A stretch of DNA of 64,000 nucleotides. Origin: Aliishimia sp963922415. Lineage in GTDB: Bacteria > Pseudomonadota > Alphaproteobacteria > Rhodobacterales > Rhodobacteraceae. The position numbers and the translations under genes were made by a program. The number at the start of each line of letters is the position of its first letter. Position 1 is the stretch's first letter. Of the stretch, positions 1 through 9,460 are shown in pieces. The notes below the pieces were generated by a model. It was not told the origin of the DNA and made no database searches. It saw nothing but the letters and a program-made list of their open reading frames with translations. Where the stretch lies: positions 1 through 64,000 of the forward strand of contig CAWUIP010000003.1 of the NCBI GenBank assembly GCA_963922415.1. The letters run 5' to 3'.

Positions 1-2
1 GC

Positions 3-2588
3 ACGCCTTGGTGGCTTTTGGCGCTGCGGATGTTGGCCGTTGGGGCCGTGATCATCGGGCTTGCGGGTCCGGTCGCCAATCCGCGCGTTGCGGGTGGCGA
101 CAGCCGCGCACCGCTTTTGGTGCTGGTCGACGGCACCTGGGCCGGGAGCCCTGGTTGGGCGCGCCTGCGCGAAAGCGCGCTGGCCCAGATTGAAACTGCC
201 GGTCAGTTGCAGCGGCCTGTCGGGCTTTTGGTGCTGACCGATCCAAAGCCGGTGGTCTTTGAGGCCCCAAGTGCCGCTGCGGAGTGGCTGGCGGCTTTTG
301 TCCCGCATCCCTGGCAACCCTCACCGGACATGATTGCCACGGCAGAGGATATCCTGGCTGCGCAGACCGAGGTGGAGACGCTTTGGGTCAGCGATGGGTT
401 AGACTATCCGGGTCGCGATCAACTGCTGGCGCTGGCAGAGGAATTGGGGCCGATTTCGGTGCTGGAGACGGCGCGCGCGCGTTTGGCGATGGCGCCTGCC
501 AGTTACGAGGACGGCGAAGTGCGTTTGCCAATCCAGCGCGCGACGGCTGGTCCTGGTTTGGCGCTTAAAGTTCAGGCAGAGGGGACCGATCCTGCTGGCA
601 ACCCAGCGGTCCTGGCCTCTGGTCTGGCCGAGTTTGGCGCAGGCGAGACGGCGACCGAGGCTGTGATCGACATGCAAGCCGAGATGCGCAAGCGTATCAC
701 CCGGTTCACGATTGAGGGCACCGCCAGCGCGGGCGCCACGACACTGGTCGATGACAGCCTAAGGCGGCGCGAGATCGCCCTGATCGACACCCAAAGTGAC
801 CGCGAAGACATCCAAGTTCTGTCCCCGCTCCATTATCTGGAGCAATCCCTGGTAGGGAAAGCCGATGTGCTGAAGACCACGCTGGACTATGCGCTGCCCG
901 CCAATCCGGACGTGGTCGTTCTGGCGGATGTGGCCGTGATCTCGGGCCGCGACCAAGAAGCCCTACTGGCGTGGATCGAAGCGGGCGGCACGCTTTTGCG
1001 CTTTGCTGGCCCACGCCTGGCCGCCAGCGAGGTGAGCCGACGCGAAGAAGACCCGTTGATGCCGGTGCGGTTGCGTGCAGGGGGTCGGACGGTCGGTGGC
1101 GCGATGAGTTGGGGCGAGCCTAAGTCACTGGCCCCGTTCGAAGAACGCTCGCCCTTCTTTGGCCTGCCCGTGCCGGACGATGTGGTTGTCAAAGCCCAAG
1201 TCATGGCGCAACCAGACCCAGAACTGGCCTCTCGCGTCGTGGCGGAACTGACCGATGGCACACCCCTGGTGACGCGCAAGTCCATTGGTTTGGGCCAGGT
1301 CGTGCTGTTTCATGTCACGGCAAATGCGGAATGGTCGGATTTGCCCCTGTCGGTTCTGTTTTTGGACATGCTGGAGCGGCTCTTTGGGATTGTTGATGGC
1401 GCGACGGTCTCGGCGTTTTCCAGTACAGAGGCCTTGTGGCAGCCCGTGCGCGTGCTGGACGCCGCTGGGCAGCTTTACACACCGACCACGTTGGGCGGGG
1501 TCAGCGAGGTGGATCTGCAAGACGGCGCGCTTGGCCCCGGTATGCCGCCCGGCGTTTATCAGGCCGCCGGACGCGCCTTTGCACGCAACGTGATGATGCC
1601 CGGCGATGTCATCTCGGCGGCAGTTTGGCCCGCATCGGTGACCCTCATTGATGCAACTGGTGCGCGGGAACGACCCTTGGGCGGGCCTGTTCTGAGCTTT
1701 GCACTTTTGCTGCTCTTGGCCGACGTGATTGCTGTGCTTGCCCTGTCGGGGCGGTTGCTTATGCCGCGTACTGCCGCACCGCTCTTGGCGGTGGCCCTTT
1801 TGATCGCCCCACCGGTCGACGCCCAAGACGGCTCGGATTTTGCAAGAGACGCGACGGCGGAAGTGGTGTTGGCCCATATTTTAACGGGCGACGCGCGCGT
1901 GGATGAAGTTGCCCGAGCTGGCCTCAAGGGGCTGTCGGATGCGCTTTTTTTCCGGACCTCGGTCGAACCGGCTGATCCAATCGGGATCGATTTGGAAACC
2001 GACGAGTTGGCCTTCTTTCCGATGCTTTATTGGCCCATGACGGCAGACCAGCCACGCCCGTCGGTCGAGGCCTATGCGCGTCTGAATGAATACTTGCGCT
2101 CTGGCGGATTGATCCTGTTTGACACGCGCGATGGGGACACTGCGGGGTTCGGCACGATGAGCCCGATGGCGCGCCGGTTGCAAACGCTGGCCGCCCCCTT
2201 GGATATCCCCCAGCTTGAACCACTTCCCAAGGACCACGTGATTACGCGCACGTTCTACCTTCTGCAGGACTTTCCGGGGCGGTTTACGGGCCGCGAGTTA
2301 TGGGTCGAGGCGGCACCGCCCGATGCTGAAGCGATCGAGGGCATGCCATTCCGAAACCTCAATGATGGCGTGACCCCGGTGGTCATCGGCGGCAATGATT
2401 GGGCAGCAGCGTGGGCGGTCAATCCCTCAGGAGGCGCCATGCTTCCTGTCGGCCGCGGCTTCTCGGGCGAGCGGCAGCGCGAACTTGCGTATCGATTTGG
2501 TATTAACCTGGTGATGCATGTGCTGACAGGCAATTATAAGTCTGATCAGGTGCATGTGCCCGCCCTTTTGGACAGGCTCGGCCAATGA
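3..2588 (+). CDS. DUF4159 domain membrane protein, 5'-truncated by the window edge
   Basis: The frame is open to the first base, and the codons before the first TTG (position 18) already encode a membrane segment (TPWWLLALR...), so the true start lies outside the window. It has an N-terminal BatA-type helix at residues 1-24, a long extracytoplasmic middle, two more hydrophobic segments near residues 560-605, and a C-terminal DUF4159 domain from about residue 612. Such proteins usually sit in MoxR/DUF58/DUF4159 operons of envelope or aerotolerance type; that role comes from the family and is not shown here. Its stop overlaps the next start by 4 bases (ATGA), so the two are probably translationally coupled. 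Confidence 0.85.
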   Translation, partial: TPWWLLALRMLAVGAVIIGLAGPVANPRVAGGDSRAPLLVLVDGTWAGSPGWARLRESALAQIETAGQLQRPVGLLVLTDPKPVVFEAPSAAAEWLAAFVPHPWQPSPDMIATAEDILAAQTEVETLWVSDGLDYPGRDQLLALAEELGPISVLETARARLAMAPASYEDGEVRLPIQRATAGPGLALKVQAEGTDPAGNPAVLASGLAEFGAGETATEAVIDMQAEMRKRITRFTIEGTASAGATTLVDDSLRRREIALIDTQSDREDIQVLSPLHYLEQSLVGKADVLKTTLDYALPANPDVVVLADVAVISGRDQEALLAWIEAGGTLLRFAGPRLAASEVSRREEDPLMPVRLRAGGRTVGGAMSWGEPKSLAPFEERSPFFGLPVPDDVVVKAQVMAQPDPELASRVVAELTDGTPLVTRKSIGLGQVVLFHVTANAEWSDLPLSVLFLDMLERLFGIVDGATVSAFSSTEALWQPVRVLDAAGQLYTPTTLGGVSEVDLQDGALGPGMPPGVYQAAGRAFARNVMMPGDVISAAVWPASVTLIDATGARERPLGGPVLSFALLLLLADVIAVLALSGRLLMPRTAAPLLAVALLIAPPVDAQDGSDFARDATAEVVLAHILTGDARVDEVARAGLKGLSDALFFRTSVEPADPIGIDLETDELAFFPMLYWPMTADQPRPSVEAYARLNEYLRSGGLILFDTRDGDTAGFGTMSPMARRLQTLAAPLDIPQLEPLPKDHVITRTFYLLQDFPGRFTGRELWVEAAPPDAEAIEGMPFRNLNDGVTPVVIGGNDWAAAWAVNPSGGAMLPVGRGFSGERQRELAYRFGINLVMHVLTGNYKSDQVHVPALLDRLGQ

Positions 2589-4627
2589 TCGGATCAGTGT
2601 TCTTCTCTCCTTTGGTACCTTGGGCGGTGTTGTGGATCTTGCTGGCGCTTGTCGCGGGGTTTGTGGCCTTTGCCGCGTGGCGGGGTCTGTCGGGGTGGGT
2701 CTTGCGCGGCCTCGCGGGGCTGCTTCTGGTCGCAGCCCTCGCAGGCCCGGTCTATCAGCAGGAAGACCGCGCGCCGCTGAAGGACATCGTTGTTTTGTTG
2801 GACGACAGGAGCGCCAGCCAAGACTTGGGAACACGCCCTGCGCAGACAGATGCGGCGCTGGCGTCCATCAGCCGCGCGATCGAGACCCGGGGCACGACGG
2901 AATTGCGCCACATCGTTGTAGAAGACGACGACGGAGACGGCGGCACGCTGCTGATGACCGCACTTGCAGATGCGATGGCCGAGGTGCCGCGCGGACGCGT
3001 CTCCGGCGTTATCGCCTTGTCGGATGGACGGATCCACGATCTCGACCGGCTGCAGGATCTCCCCGCGCCATTTCACTTGCTTCAAACGGGTCTGCGCACG
3101 GACTGGGATCGCCGCCTGGTGGTGAAGGGCGCGCCCGCATTCGCGATCATTGGCGAGCCGGTCACTTTAACTCTGCGCATCGAAGATCAAGGGGCAGCGC
3201 CCGGCGATAGTCGAGTGGACTTGCAAGTGTCCGTTGATGGAGGAACACCTCAGATTTTTCAGGTGCCCATCGGGCAGGACCTCGACCTTCCAGTGACGCT
3301 GCCCCATGGCGGGCGCAATGTCATCGAATTTTCCGTCCCCGAGGCCGACGGAGAGCTGACAGCGCGCAACAATACGGCCCTCATACAGATGAATGGCGTC
3401 CGTGACCGGTTGCGTGTTTTGTTGGTGTCCGGCGAGCCCCATCCCGGCGGACGTACGTGGCGCAACCTTTTGAAGTCAGACAGCTCTGTCGATCTTGTTC
3501 ACTTCACAATTTTGCGGCCACCCGAAAAGCAGGATGGCGTGCCCGTGGGCGAGTTGAGCCTGATCGCCTTTCCGACACGCGAGTTGTTTTTGGAGAAGAT
3601 CGACGATTTCGATCTGATCATCTTTGACCGCTATAAGCGGCGTGGGATCTTGCCGAGCATCTATCTTGAGAACGTGTCGCGCTATGTGGAAGAAGGCGGC
3701 GCGGTCCTCGTCGCGGCGGGTCCCGACTTTGCAGCAGCGTCTTCGATCTTCCGGTCGCCGTTGGGGCGCATTCTGCCGGCAGAGCCAACAGCGCGGGTGC
3801 TTGAGGACGCGTTCAGAGCGACAGTGACGGAGGCTGGCGAGCGCCACCCGGTCACGGAAGGTCTGCCTGCCAACGGCGACTGGGGGCGATGGTTGCGGCA
3901 AGTCGAAGTAGACCCACGCTCTGGCCATGTTGTCATGGCAGGCGTTGACGAACGACCCTTGCTGATTTTGGACCGCGTCGAGGAAGGGCGCGTTGCCCTT
4001 TTGGCATCTGATCATGCTTGGCTGTGGTCGCGCGGGTATGAGGGTGGCGGCCCTCAGCTTGAGTTGCTGCGTCGATTGGCACATTGGATGATGGGTGAGC
4101 CTGAGTTGGAAGAAGAGGCGCTTACCGCGGAGGCGTCCGGCCAAACGATGACAATTTCCCGTCGGACCATGTCAGAGACGACCGGCCCAGTGACCGTGAC
4201 AGCGCCCGATGGAACGGTTGATGAAGTTACGCTCTCGGAAGTTAGGCCCGGCCTGTATCAAGAGACATATGACGGCCCGGATATTGGTCTTTATCGATTG
4301 CAGGACGCTGAATTGGAAAGCGTCATTGGCCTGGGCCCTGCCGCGCCAAAAGAGTTTGAGGAGACGATTGCAACCGCAGAGGTCTTGGCACCGGCTATAG
4401 ATGCAAATCGCGGCGGCGCTCTGCTATTGGAGGATGGTACGCCGTCCATTCGGTCGGTCCGTGCCGGGCGACCGGCCTCTGGACGTGGCTGGATTGGACT
4501 GACGCCGCGCAACGCGTATGAGACCGTCGATGTGCGCCAGATGTCGTTGTTGCCGCCTTGGTTGGTCCTTCTTTTGGTTTCGGGGCTGGTCATTGGAGGC
4601 TGGTTGCGCGAAGGACGACGCCAGTAA
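2585..4627 (+). CDS. Membrane protein with VWA/glutamine-amidotransferase-like fold, partner of the DUF4159 protein
   Basis: 680 residues. Two N-terminal membrane segments (about residues 11-32 and 36-56) and one at the C-terminus (about 653-675) flank a large extracytoplasmic part. The DDRSAS stretch near residue 73 and the later LIIFDRY and GGAVLVAAGPDF stretches look like a von Willebrand/class-I amidotransferase-like core, as in proteins encoded next to DUF4159 genes. It follows the upstream gene with a 4-base overlap and is the last gene of that operon. No enzymatic activity can be claimed. It may be a structural partner in a BatA/BatB-like envelope complex. Confidence 0.75.
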   Translation: MIGSVFFSPLVPWAVLWILLALVAGFVAFAAWRGLSGWVLRGLAGLLLVAALAGPVYQQEDRAPLKDIVVLLDDRSASQDLGTRPAQTDAALASISRAIETRGTTELRHIVVEDDDGDGGTLLMTALADAMAEVPRGRVSGVIALSDGRIHDLDRLQDLPAPFHLLQTGLRTDWDRRLVVKGAPAFAIIGEPVTLTLRIEDQGAAPGDSRVDLQVSVDGGTPQIFQVPIGQDLDLPVTLPHGGRNVIEFSVPEADGELTARNNTALIQMNGVRDRLRVLLVSGEPHPGGRTWRNLLKSDSSVDLVHFTILRPPEKQDGVPVGELSLIAFPTRELFLEKIDDFDLIIFDRYKRRGILPSIYLENVSRYVEEGGAVLVAAGPDFAAASSIFRSPLGRILPAEPTARVLEDAFRATVTEAGERHPVTEGLPANGDWGRWLRQVEVDPRSGHVVMAGVDERPLLILDRVEEGRVALLASDHAWLWSRGYEGGGPQLELLRRLAHWMMGEPELEEEALTAEASGQTMTISRRTMSETTGPVTVTAPDGTVDEVTLSEVRPGLYQETYDGPDIGLYRLQDAELESVIGLGPAAPKEFEETIATAEVLAPAIDANRGGALLLEDGTPSIRSVRAGRPASGRGWIGLTPRNAYETVDVRQMSLLPPWLVLLLVSGLVIGGWLREGRRQ

Positions 4628-4668
4628 TCGCTGCAGCGTGACCATTCCACACGCTTAGATCTGCCCTC

Positions 4669-4683
4669 TTAACCCTCATGTAA
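4669..4683 (+). promoter_or_regulatory. CtrA-like box upstream of motB (TTAA-N7-GTAA)
   Basis: TTAACCCTCATGTAA matches the alphaproteobacterial CtrA site TTAA-N7-TTAA with one mismatch and the exact 7-base spacer. It lies 46 bases before the motB start. Related elements precede flgE, flhA, flgB/fliI and fla. Seen by eye; binding is inferred. Confidence 0.5.
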
Positions 4684-4729
4684 GACTTCCCCGCTATCTC
4701 TCAGCTTGGGTGAGAAATAGGTGGTGGAA

Positions 4730-5572
4730 ATGGATGCAGCGTCTGGCGTTGCGCCCATCATCATTAAGAAAGTCAAAAAGGGTGGTGGCGATGGTCACCA
4801 CGGCGGCGCTTGGAAGGTGGCATATGCCGACTTCGTGACCGCGATGATGGCCTTCTTTATGTTGATGTGGCTTCTCAATGCGACAACTGAAAAGCAACGT
4901 AAGGGCATTGCGGATTACTTTACGCCGACAATTTCCGTTAGTCGGGTATCCGGTGGCGGCGATGGAATGTTTGGCGGCGATAGCGTCTTTACCGAACAGA
5001 CACTGGCCCGCAATGGGACGGGTGCGTCGATGGAGTATCCCTCGGAAGCCAACCGCGCGCGCGGCGTGGACGGTCGCGATGAAGACCAAAAGGATGGTGA
5101 AGCAGAAGCGCTTGATGCGGTCGACTCGCGACTGATGGGACGCGGCGGCGAGTCGCTGTTGAATGAAAGCGCGCTGAAGCACGTGAATACGCAAGTCACG
5201 GACAAGGGGCTCGTGATTGATCTCTTTGATTTCCAAGATGAAACTCTTTTCGTGCCAGGCACCGCCGAACCAACTCCGCTTCTGCGCGCGCTTGCCGAGG
5301 TGATCCAAAACGCGGCCCAAGTCGTCACAAATGGCATTGCCGTTGAGGGCTTTGTTGCCTCAGAGCCATTGGTTCTGGCGCGCAGCAGCATGTGGTCCTT
5401 GTCGTCTGCGCGTGCGTTGGCGATGCGGGATCTGCTGAGCGAAGCAGGTGTCGCGGAGGACCGCTTACGCAGGGTCACTGGGCACGCAAATCGTGCGCCA
5501 CGGGCAGACGACCCCATGTCGGACCGAAACAACCGCCTCGAGGTGATTTTGCTGCGCGACCTACAGAACTAA
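4730..5572 (+). CDS. motB: Flagellar motor stator protein MotB
   Basis: 280 residues. After a basic N-terminus comes a single membrane helix with the signature AYADFVTAMMAFFMLMWLLN, in which Asp34 is the conserved proton-binding residue of the stator. The C-terminal half is an OmpA-like peptidoglycan-binding domain ending near NRLEVILLRD. The ATG at 4730 is chosen because AGGTGG ends 5 bases before it; a GTG at 4721 is in frame but lacks such a site. No motA lies beside it, unlike many bacteria, so its partner must be encoded elsewhere. It is the first gene of the flagellar island. Confidence 0.93.
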   Translation: MDAASGVAPIIIKKVKKGGGDGHHGGAWKVAYADFVTAMMAFFMLMWLLNATTEKQRKGIADYFTPTISVSRVSGGGDGMFGGDSVFTEQTLARNGTGASMEYPSEANRARGVDGRDEDQKDGEAEALDAVDSRLMGRGGESLLNESALKHVNTQVTDKGLVIDLFDFQDETLFVPGTAEPTPLLRALAEVIQNAAQVVTNGIAVEGFVASEPLVLARSSMWSLSSARALAMRDLLSEAGVAEDRLRRVTGHANRAPRADDPMSDRNNRLEVILLRDLQN

Positions 5573-5587
5573 GAGCAATTTTATATG

Positions 5588-5602
5588 TTAGCTCGGTGTT
5601 AA
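5588..5602 (+). promoter_or_regulatory. CtrA-like box upstream of flgE (TTAG-N7-TTAA)
   Basis: TTAGCTCGGTGTTAA has one mismatch to TTAA-N7-TTAA and the right spacing, and lies 58 bases before the flgE start. It is one of five such boxes in flagellar upstream regions of this window. Binding by CtrA is inferred. Confidence 0.5.
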
Positions 5603-5619
5603 GCGCCGAACGCCTAGAA

Positions 5620-5644
5620 CTGCACCAAGTTTTGAACGGTGCAG
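5620..5644 (+). promoter_or_regulatory. Stem-loop in the flgE leader
   Basis: Perfect 7-base arms CTGCACC and GGTGCAG enclose 11 bases, inside which GTT and AAC can pair further. The structure ends 16 bases before the flgE ATG, just upstream of the AAGG ribosome site. It could affect translation or mRNA stability. No U-run follows, so it is not a terminator. Confidence 0.4.
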
Positions 5645-5660
5645 CAGAAAGGCGTATCCA

Positions 5661-6968
5661 ATGACTATCTCATCGTCGCTAAACTCTGGCGTTATGGGTC
5701 TTGCAGCCAACGCAACCCGACTTGCAGCCATTTCGGACAATATCGCAAATGCGTCAACTTACGGCTACAAGCGCGTCGAGACTGATTTTACGTCGTTGGT
5801 CATTGCCTCAAACGGCGACTCATACTCTGCTGGCGGTGTTCGTGCCACCACGCAGCGCATTATTGACCAACGCGGTGCATTGGTATCCTCAGACAATCCA
5901 ACTGACCTAGCTGTTCGCGGACAAGGCATGTTGCCCGTTGCGCAGGCCGCGGAAGTGGAAGTCGGGAACGGCTCTGAACAGATGTTTTTGACAACAACTG
6001 GCTCATTCCGCACCGATGCGCAGGGATATCTGCGGTCAGAGACCAATCTTATTCTGATGGGATGGCCCGCACTTCCAGATGGTTCAGTTCCCAACTATCC
6101 GCGCGATACTTCTGATGGCTTAGAGCCGGTTCGCATCAACGTGAACCAGTTTACAGGCGACCCTACGACGCGGATTGAGTTGGGCCTGAACTTGCCTGCG
6201 ACAGATACTGAGGCCGGCAGTTCCGGAGCCGCTCAAAACTTGTCAGTAGAGTACTATGATAACCTCGGCACATCCGAGGCGCTCGACATCGCCTTCACAC
6301 CGACTGTCCCCGCAAGTGGCGCGTCCGACGAGTGGACGATGACGCTGACAGACTCAGCGCTGGGGACCACAATCGGCACATACACGCTTCGTTTCAACGA
6401 CGACCGGACATCAGGCGGAACGCTGGCGGAAGTGCTTGATGGTCCCCCTGCGACTGGCACACCAATTGTTCCATTTACCGGATCAATTACGGTCACCGTT
6501 GAGGGCGGTCCAGTCGAAATTGAACTTGGTCAATTGGGCGCATCTGATGGTATCACGCAGCTTTCCGACAGTTTTGCTCCAGTATCAATCTTGAAAGATG
6601 GCTCGCCGGTCGGCAACCTGACCAACGTCGAAGTGGACCCCAATGGATTTGTCTCCGCCTTCTTTGACACCGGCATTACACGAACCATTTACCAAATTCC
6701 GCTCGTGGACCTGCCAAACCCAAATGATATGGTCGCGTTGGACTTCCAAACGTATTTGCCCTCCCCCGAAAGCGGTAACTTCTTCCTATGGGATGCTGGC
6801 GATGGCCCAACTGGTGACATTGTCGCCTTCTCCAGAGAAGAAAGCACCACGGATGTGGCAGGCGAACTGACCGCCATGATCCAAACGCAGCGCGCGTACT
6901 CGTCAAACGCCAAAGTCATCCAGACAGTGGACGAGATGTTGCAGGAGACCACCAACATCAAGCGCTAA
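5661..6968 (+). CDS. flgE: Flagellar hook protein FlgE
   Basis: 435 residues. The N-terminus carries the rod/hook signature (GVMGLAANATRLAAISDNIANASTYGYKR), given here only as a motif at residues 9-37, and the C-terminus has the partner helix (RAYSSNAKVIQTVDEMLQ). The FlgE/F/G and D2-like hook regions lie between. It polymerises into the hook after export by the flagellar type III apparatus. AAGG nine bases upstream supports the start. It heads a plus-strand series with flgK, flgL and flgI. The leader has a CtrA-like box and a hairpin. Confidence 0.93.
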   Translation: MTISSSLNSGVMGLAANATRLAAISDNIANASTYGYKRVETDFTSLVIASNGDSYSAGGVRATTQRIIDQRGALVSSDNPTDLAVRGQGMLPVAQAAEVEVGNGSEQMFLTTTGSFRTDAQGYLRSETNLILMGWPALPDGSVPNYPRDTSDGLEPVRINVNQFTGDPTTRIELGLNLPATDTEAGSSGAAQNLSVEYYDNLGTSEALDIAFTPTVPASGASDEWTMTLTDSALGTTIGTYTLRFNDDRTSGGTLAEVLDGPPATGTPIVPFTGSITVTVEGGPVEIELGQLGASDGITQLSDSFAPVSILKDGSPVGNLTNVEVDPNGFVSAFFDTGITRTIYQIPLVDLPNPNDMVALDFQTYLPSPESGNFFLWDAGDGPTGDIVAFSREESTTDVAGELTAMIQTQRAYSSNAKVIQTVDEMLQETTNIKR

Positions 6969-6995
6969 CTCAAAACTCAATTTAGGGGCTTGGTG

Positions 6996-8456
6996 ATGTC
7001 AATCTCGGCTGCTTTCAACAATGCATTATCGGGCCTTCAAGCGTCCAGCCGCGCAACAGACGTTGTCGCAACAAATATATCGAATGCGAACACGCCCGGC
7101 TATGTTCGCCGCGACATCGAAGTTGCGTCTTCGTCGCCGAGTTTCATCGGCGGAGTGACCGTAACCGGGATCGTCCGTAATCCCGATCCTGCAATCCTCG
7201 CTTCTCGCAGAGAAGCCGAAGCAAGTTTGGCTTACGCGACAACCATCAGCGACTTTCTTTCGCGACTTGAAACGAAGGTGGGCACCCCGGACAATTCTTT
7301 TGCTCTGACAAACCTGCTGGCAGATTTTGAGGCGTCACTTCTTACAGCGTCCAGCCGTCCGGACGCGCCAGAACGCTTGGATGCAATCGTTCTGGATGCG
7401 CAGGCAATTGTCGATGTGGTCAATCAAACGAGCCAAGATATCTCGCAAGCGCGCAGTGAAGCCGATGCAAACATTGACGCGACAATCGCACGATTGAACG
7501 CAACGTTAGAAGAAGTTGGCTATCTGAACACCGAAATCGCGAAAGTGAACATCGCGGGGCAGGATGACAGTGCTTTGCAAGATGCCCGACAACAGGTCAT
7601 CGACGAAATTCACTCATTTATTCCTGTGCGTGAAGCTCAGCGCGACAATGGGCAGGTGGCGCTGTATTCGACCGGCGGACTTGTCTTAATTGACGGCAGT
7701 CCACGTACCTTCGAATTCACTCCCGTGAACAGGGTAACGCCTTACATGACACAAGCGGGTGGGCAACTATCTGGCCTTTCAGTAAACGGCATCTCAATTC
7801 CCACATCGACCACCGAAAGCCCTATTTCGGGGGGCACGCTGATCGCTGAGTTTGCAGTGCGCGACGAACTTGGACCAGATGCGAACTTGCAAATCGACGC
7901 CTTGGCGCGCGACCTGATTGAGCGATTTCAAGATCCGCTGGTTGATCCAACACTTTCGGGAACAGACGCCGGATTGTTTACCGATGCAGGTGCCGCATTC
8001 GATCCTGTCGACGAAGTTGGTATCGCCGAACGCCTTTCGTTGAACGCGTCCGTCGATCCAAGCCAAGGCGGAGAGAGCTGGCGCATTCGCGACGGCATCA
8101 ACGCAGCAATACCTGGTCCGTCGGGCCAAAGCGGCCTGATCGATGCGCTGCGCGACACACTTACAGGTCCGCGAACACCGGCTTCAGGAGACTTTGGAAC
8201 GGGTGCTTTGTCTGCGCTGGATGTTGCGGGCGGAATGTTGGGGCGCATTGGCGTTCAACGCTTGTCCGCCGACCAAAGCGTGTCATTTTCGGCAATCACG
8301 TTCAACGAGATGTCCCAACTGGAACGGGCAAACGGCGTTGATACAGATGAAGAACTGCAACGAATGATACAATTGGAACAGGCCTATGCGGCCAACGCGC
8401 GCATGATCAACACCGTTTCAGAACTTTACGACATCTTGTTGGGACTTGGACGATGA
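6996..8456 (+). CDS. flgK: Flagellar hook-associated protein 1 (FlgK)
   Basis: 486 residues. It opens with a rod/hook-type helix (NALSGLQASSRATDVVATNI, then SNANTPGYVRRD) and closes with the FlgK C-terminal signature (QLEQAYAANARMINTVSELYD). It forms the first junction layer between hook and filament. The ATG at 6996 is preferred over an in-frame TTG at 6990 because AGGGG lies 7 bases upstream. The stop overlaps flgL by 4 bases, so hook-filament junction proteins are probably made in a coupled fashion. Confidence 0.93.
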   Translation: MSISAAFNNALSGLQASSRATDVVATNISNANTPGYVRRDIEVASSSPSFIGGVTVTGIVRNPDPAILASRREAEASLAYATTISDFLSRLETKVGTPDNSFALTNLLADFEASLLTASSRPDAPERLDAIVLDAQAIVDVVNQTSQDISQARSEADANIDATIARLNATLEEVGYLNTEIAKVNIAGQDDSALQDARQQVIDEIHSFIPVREAQRDNGQVALYSTGGLVLIDGSPRTFEFTPVNRVTPYMTQAGGQLSGLSVNGISIPTSTTESPISGGTLIAEFAVRDELGPDANLQIDALARDLIERFQDPLVDPTLSGTDAGLFTDAGAAFDPVDEVGIAERLSLNASVDPSQGGESWRIRDGINAAIPGPSGQSGLIDALRDTLTGPRTPASGDFGTGALSALDVAGGMLGRIGVQRLSADQSVSFSAITFNEMSQLERANGVDTDEELQRMIQLEQAYAANARMINTVSELYDILLGLGR

Positions 8457-9460
8457 CAGTTGAACGATTGGGAGATCTCGCCCAGGCATTTTCTTTACGA
8501 AAGCGCACGACAGATCTGAAGCTCGAAATCCAAAGCTTGAATGAAGAACTTTCCACCGGTGTAACCTCCGATGTTTCGCGTCATTTGTCTGGCAGTTACG
8601 CGCGTTTGACGAATGTGGAGCGTAATCTTCGCATTCTAGATGGATATTCCACAACTATTGCCGAAGCAAAGTTGCACACAGACACCATGCAGATGGAACT
8701 TGAGCGGATTGCAAGTGTCACGTCAGATTTTACAAATGACCTGATCGCAGCAAATGCAAGTAATGTGGCCTCAACGCGACCGGCGATTTCAGCGGAAGCA
8801 CAATCCAACTTCGAAACGATCGTCGCATCATTGAATGGACAAGCTGCAGGGCGGACACTGTTTGGCGGAGATGTCGCCGATACGTCCCCACTCGTTGACG
8901 GTACAGCGATCCTTACCGAATTGAACGTTCTGGTCTTGGGGTTAACTTCGGCGCAAGACGTCCAAACCGCTGTTTCGGATTGGTTTGATGATCCGGCCGG
9001 TTTTGACACGTTTGCCTATTCGGGCGGAACCAACGCGCAGCCGGCCTTTCAAGTTGGTGAGACGACATCTGTCTCCGTTGACATTCGCGCCAATGACGCA
9101 GCGTTCAAGGACGCGTTAAAGGCATTCGCATATGCCGCGCTTGCAAGCGAGCCGAGTATTTCATTGCCGGATGATGAACAAAAGGAACTAATTCAGTTTG
9201 CAATTGACGGGATGCTGACATCGCAAGAAGAACTCGTTTCCTTGCAGGCAGGCTTGGGATTGGCACAGGAGCAGATCGAAAACTGGTCCGTCAGAAATGA
9301 AACAGAACGTGTCGGCGAAGAGTTTGCAAAAGGGGCGCTGCTTGAAGTCGATCCCTATGAGACCGCGACGCGTTTAGAGGCCGCACAGTTCCAACTGCAA
9401 AGCGTCTATACAGTCACCGTTCGATTGTCTGAAATGTCATTGGTCAACTACATCAGATGA
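8453..9460 (+). CDS. flgL: Flagellar hook-associated protein 3 (FlgL, flagellin-like)
   Basis: 335 residues. It is flagellin-like at both ends: an N-terminal coiled region with LNEELSTGVTSDVSRHLSGSY near residue 29, and a C-terminal helix (LEAAQFQLQSVYTVTVRLSEMSLVNYIR). It is shorter than the flagellin at 22814-24166 and, lying directly after flgK with an ATGA overlap, is assigned as FlgL, the second junction protein. Its own stop overlaps flgI by 4 bases. Confidence 0.9.
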   Translation: MTVERLGDLAQAFSLRKRTTDLKLEIQSLNEELSTGVTSDVSRHLSGSYARLTNVERNLRILDGYSTTIAEAKLHTDTMQMELERIASVTSDFTNDLIAANASNVASTRPAISAEAQSNFETIVASLNGQAAGRTLFGGDVADTSPLVDGTAILTELNVLVLGLTSAQDVQTAVSDWFDDPAGFDTFAYSGGTNAQPAFQVGETTSVSVDIRANDAAFKDALKAFAYAALASEPSISLPDDEQKELIQFAIDGMLTSQEELVSLQAGLGLAQEQIENWSVRNETERVGEEFAKGALLEVDPYETATRLEAAQFQLQSVYTVTVRLSEMSLVNYIR

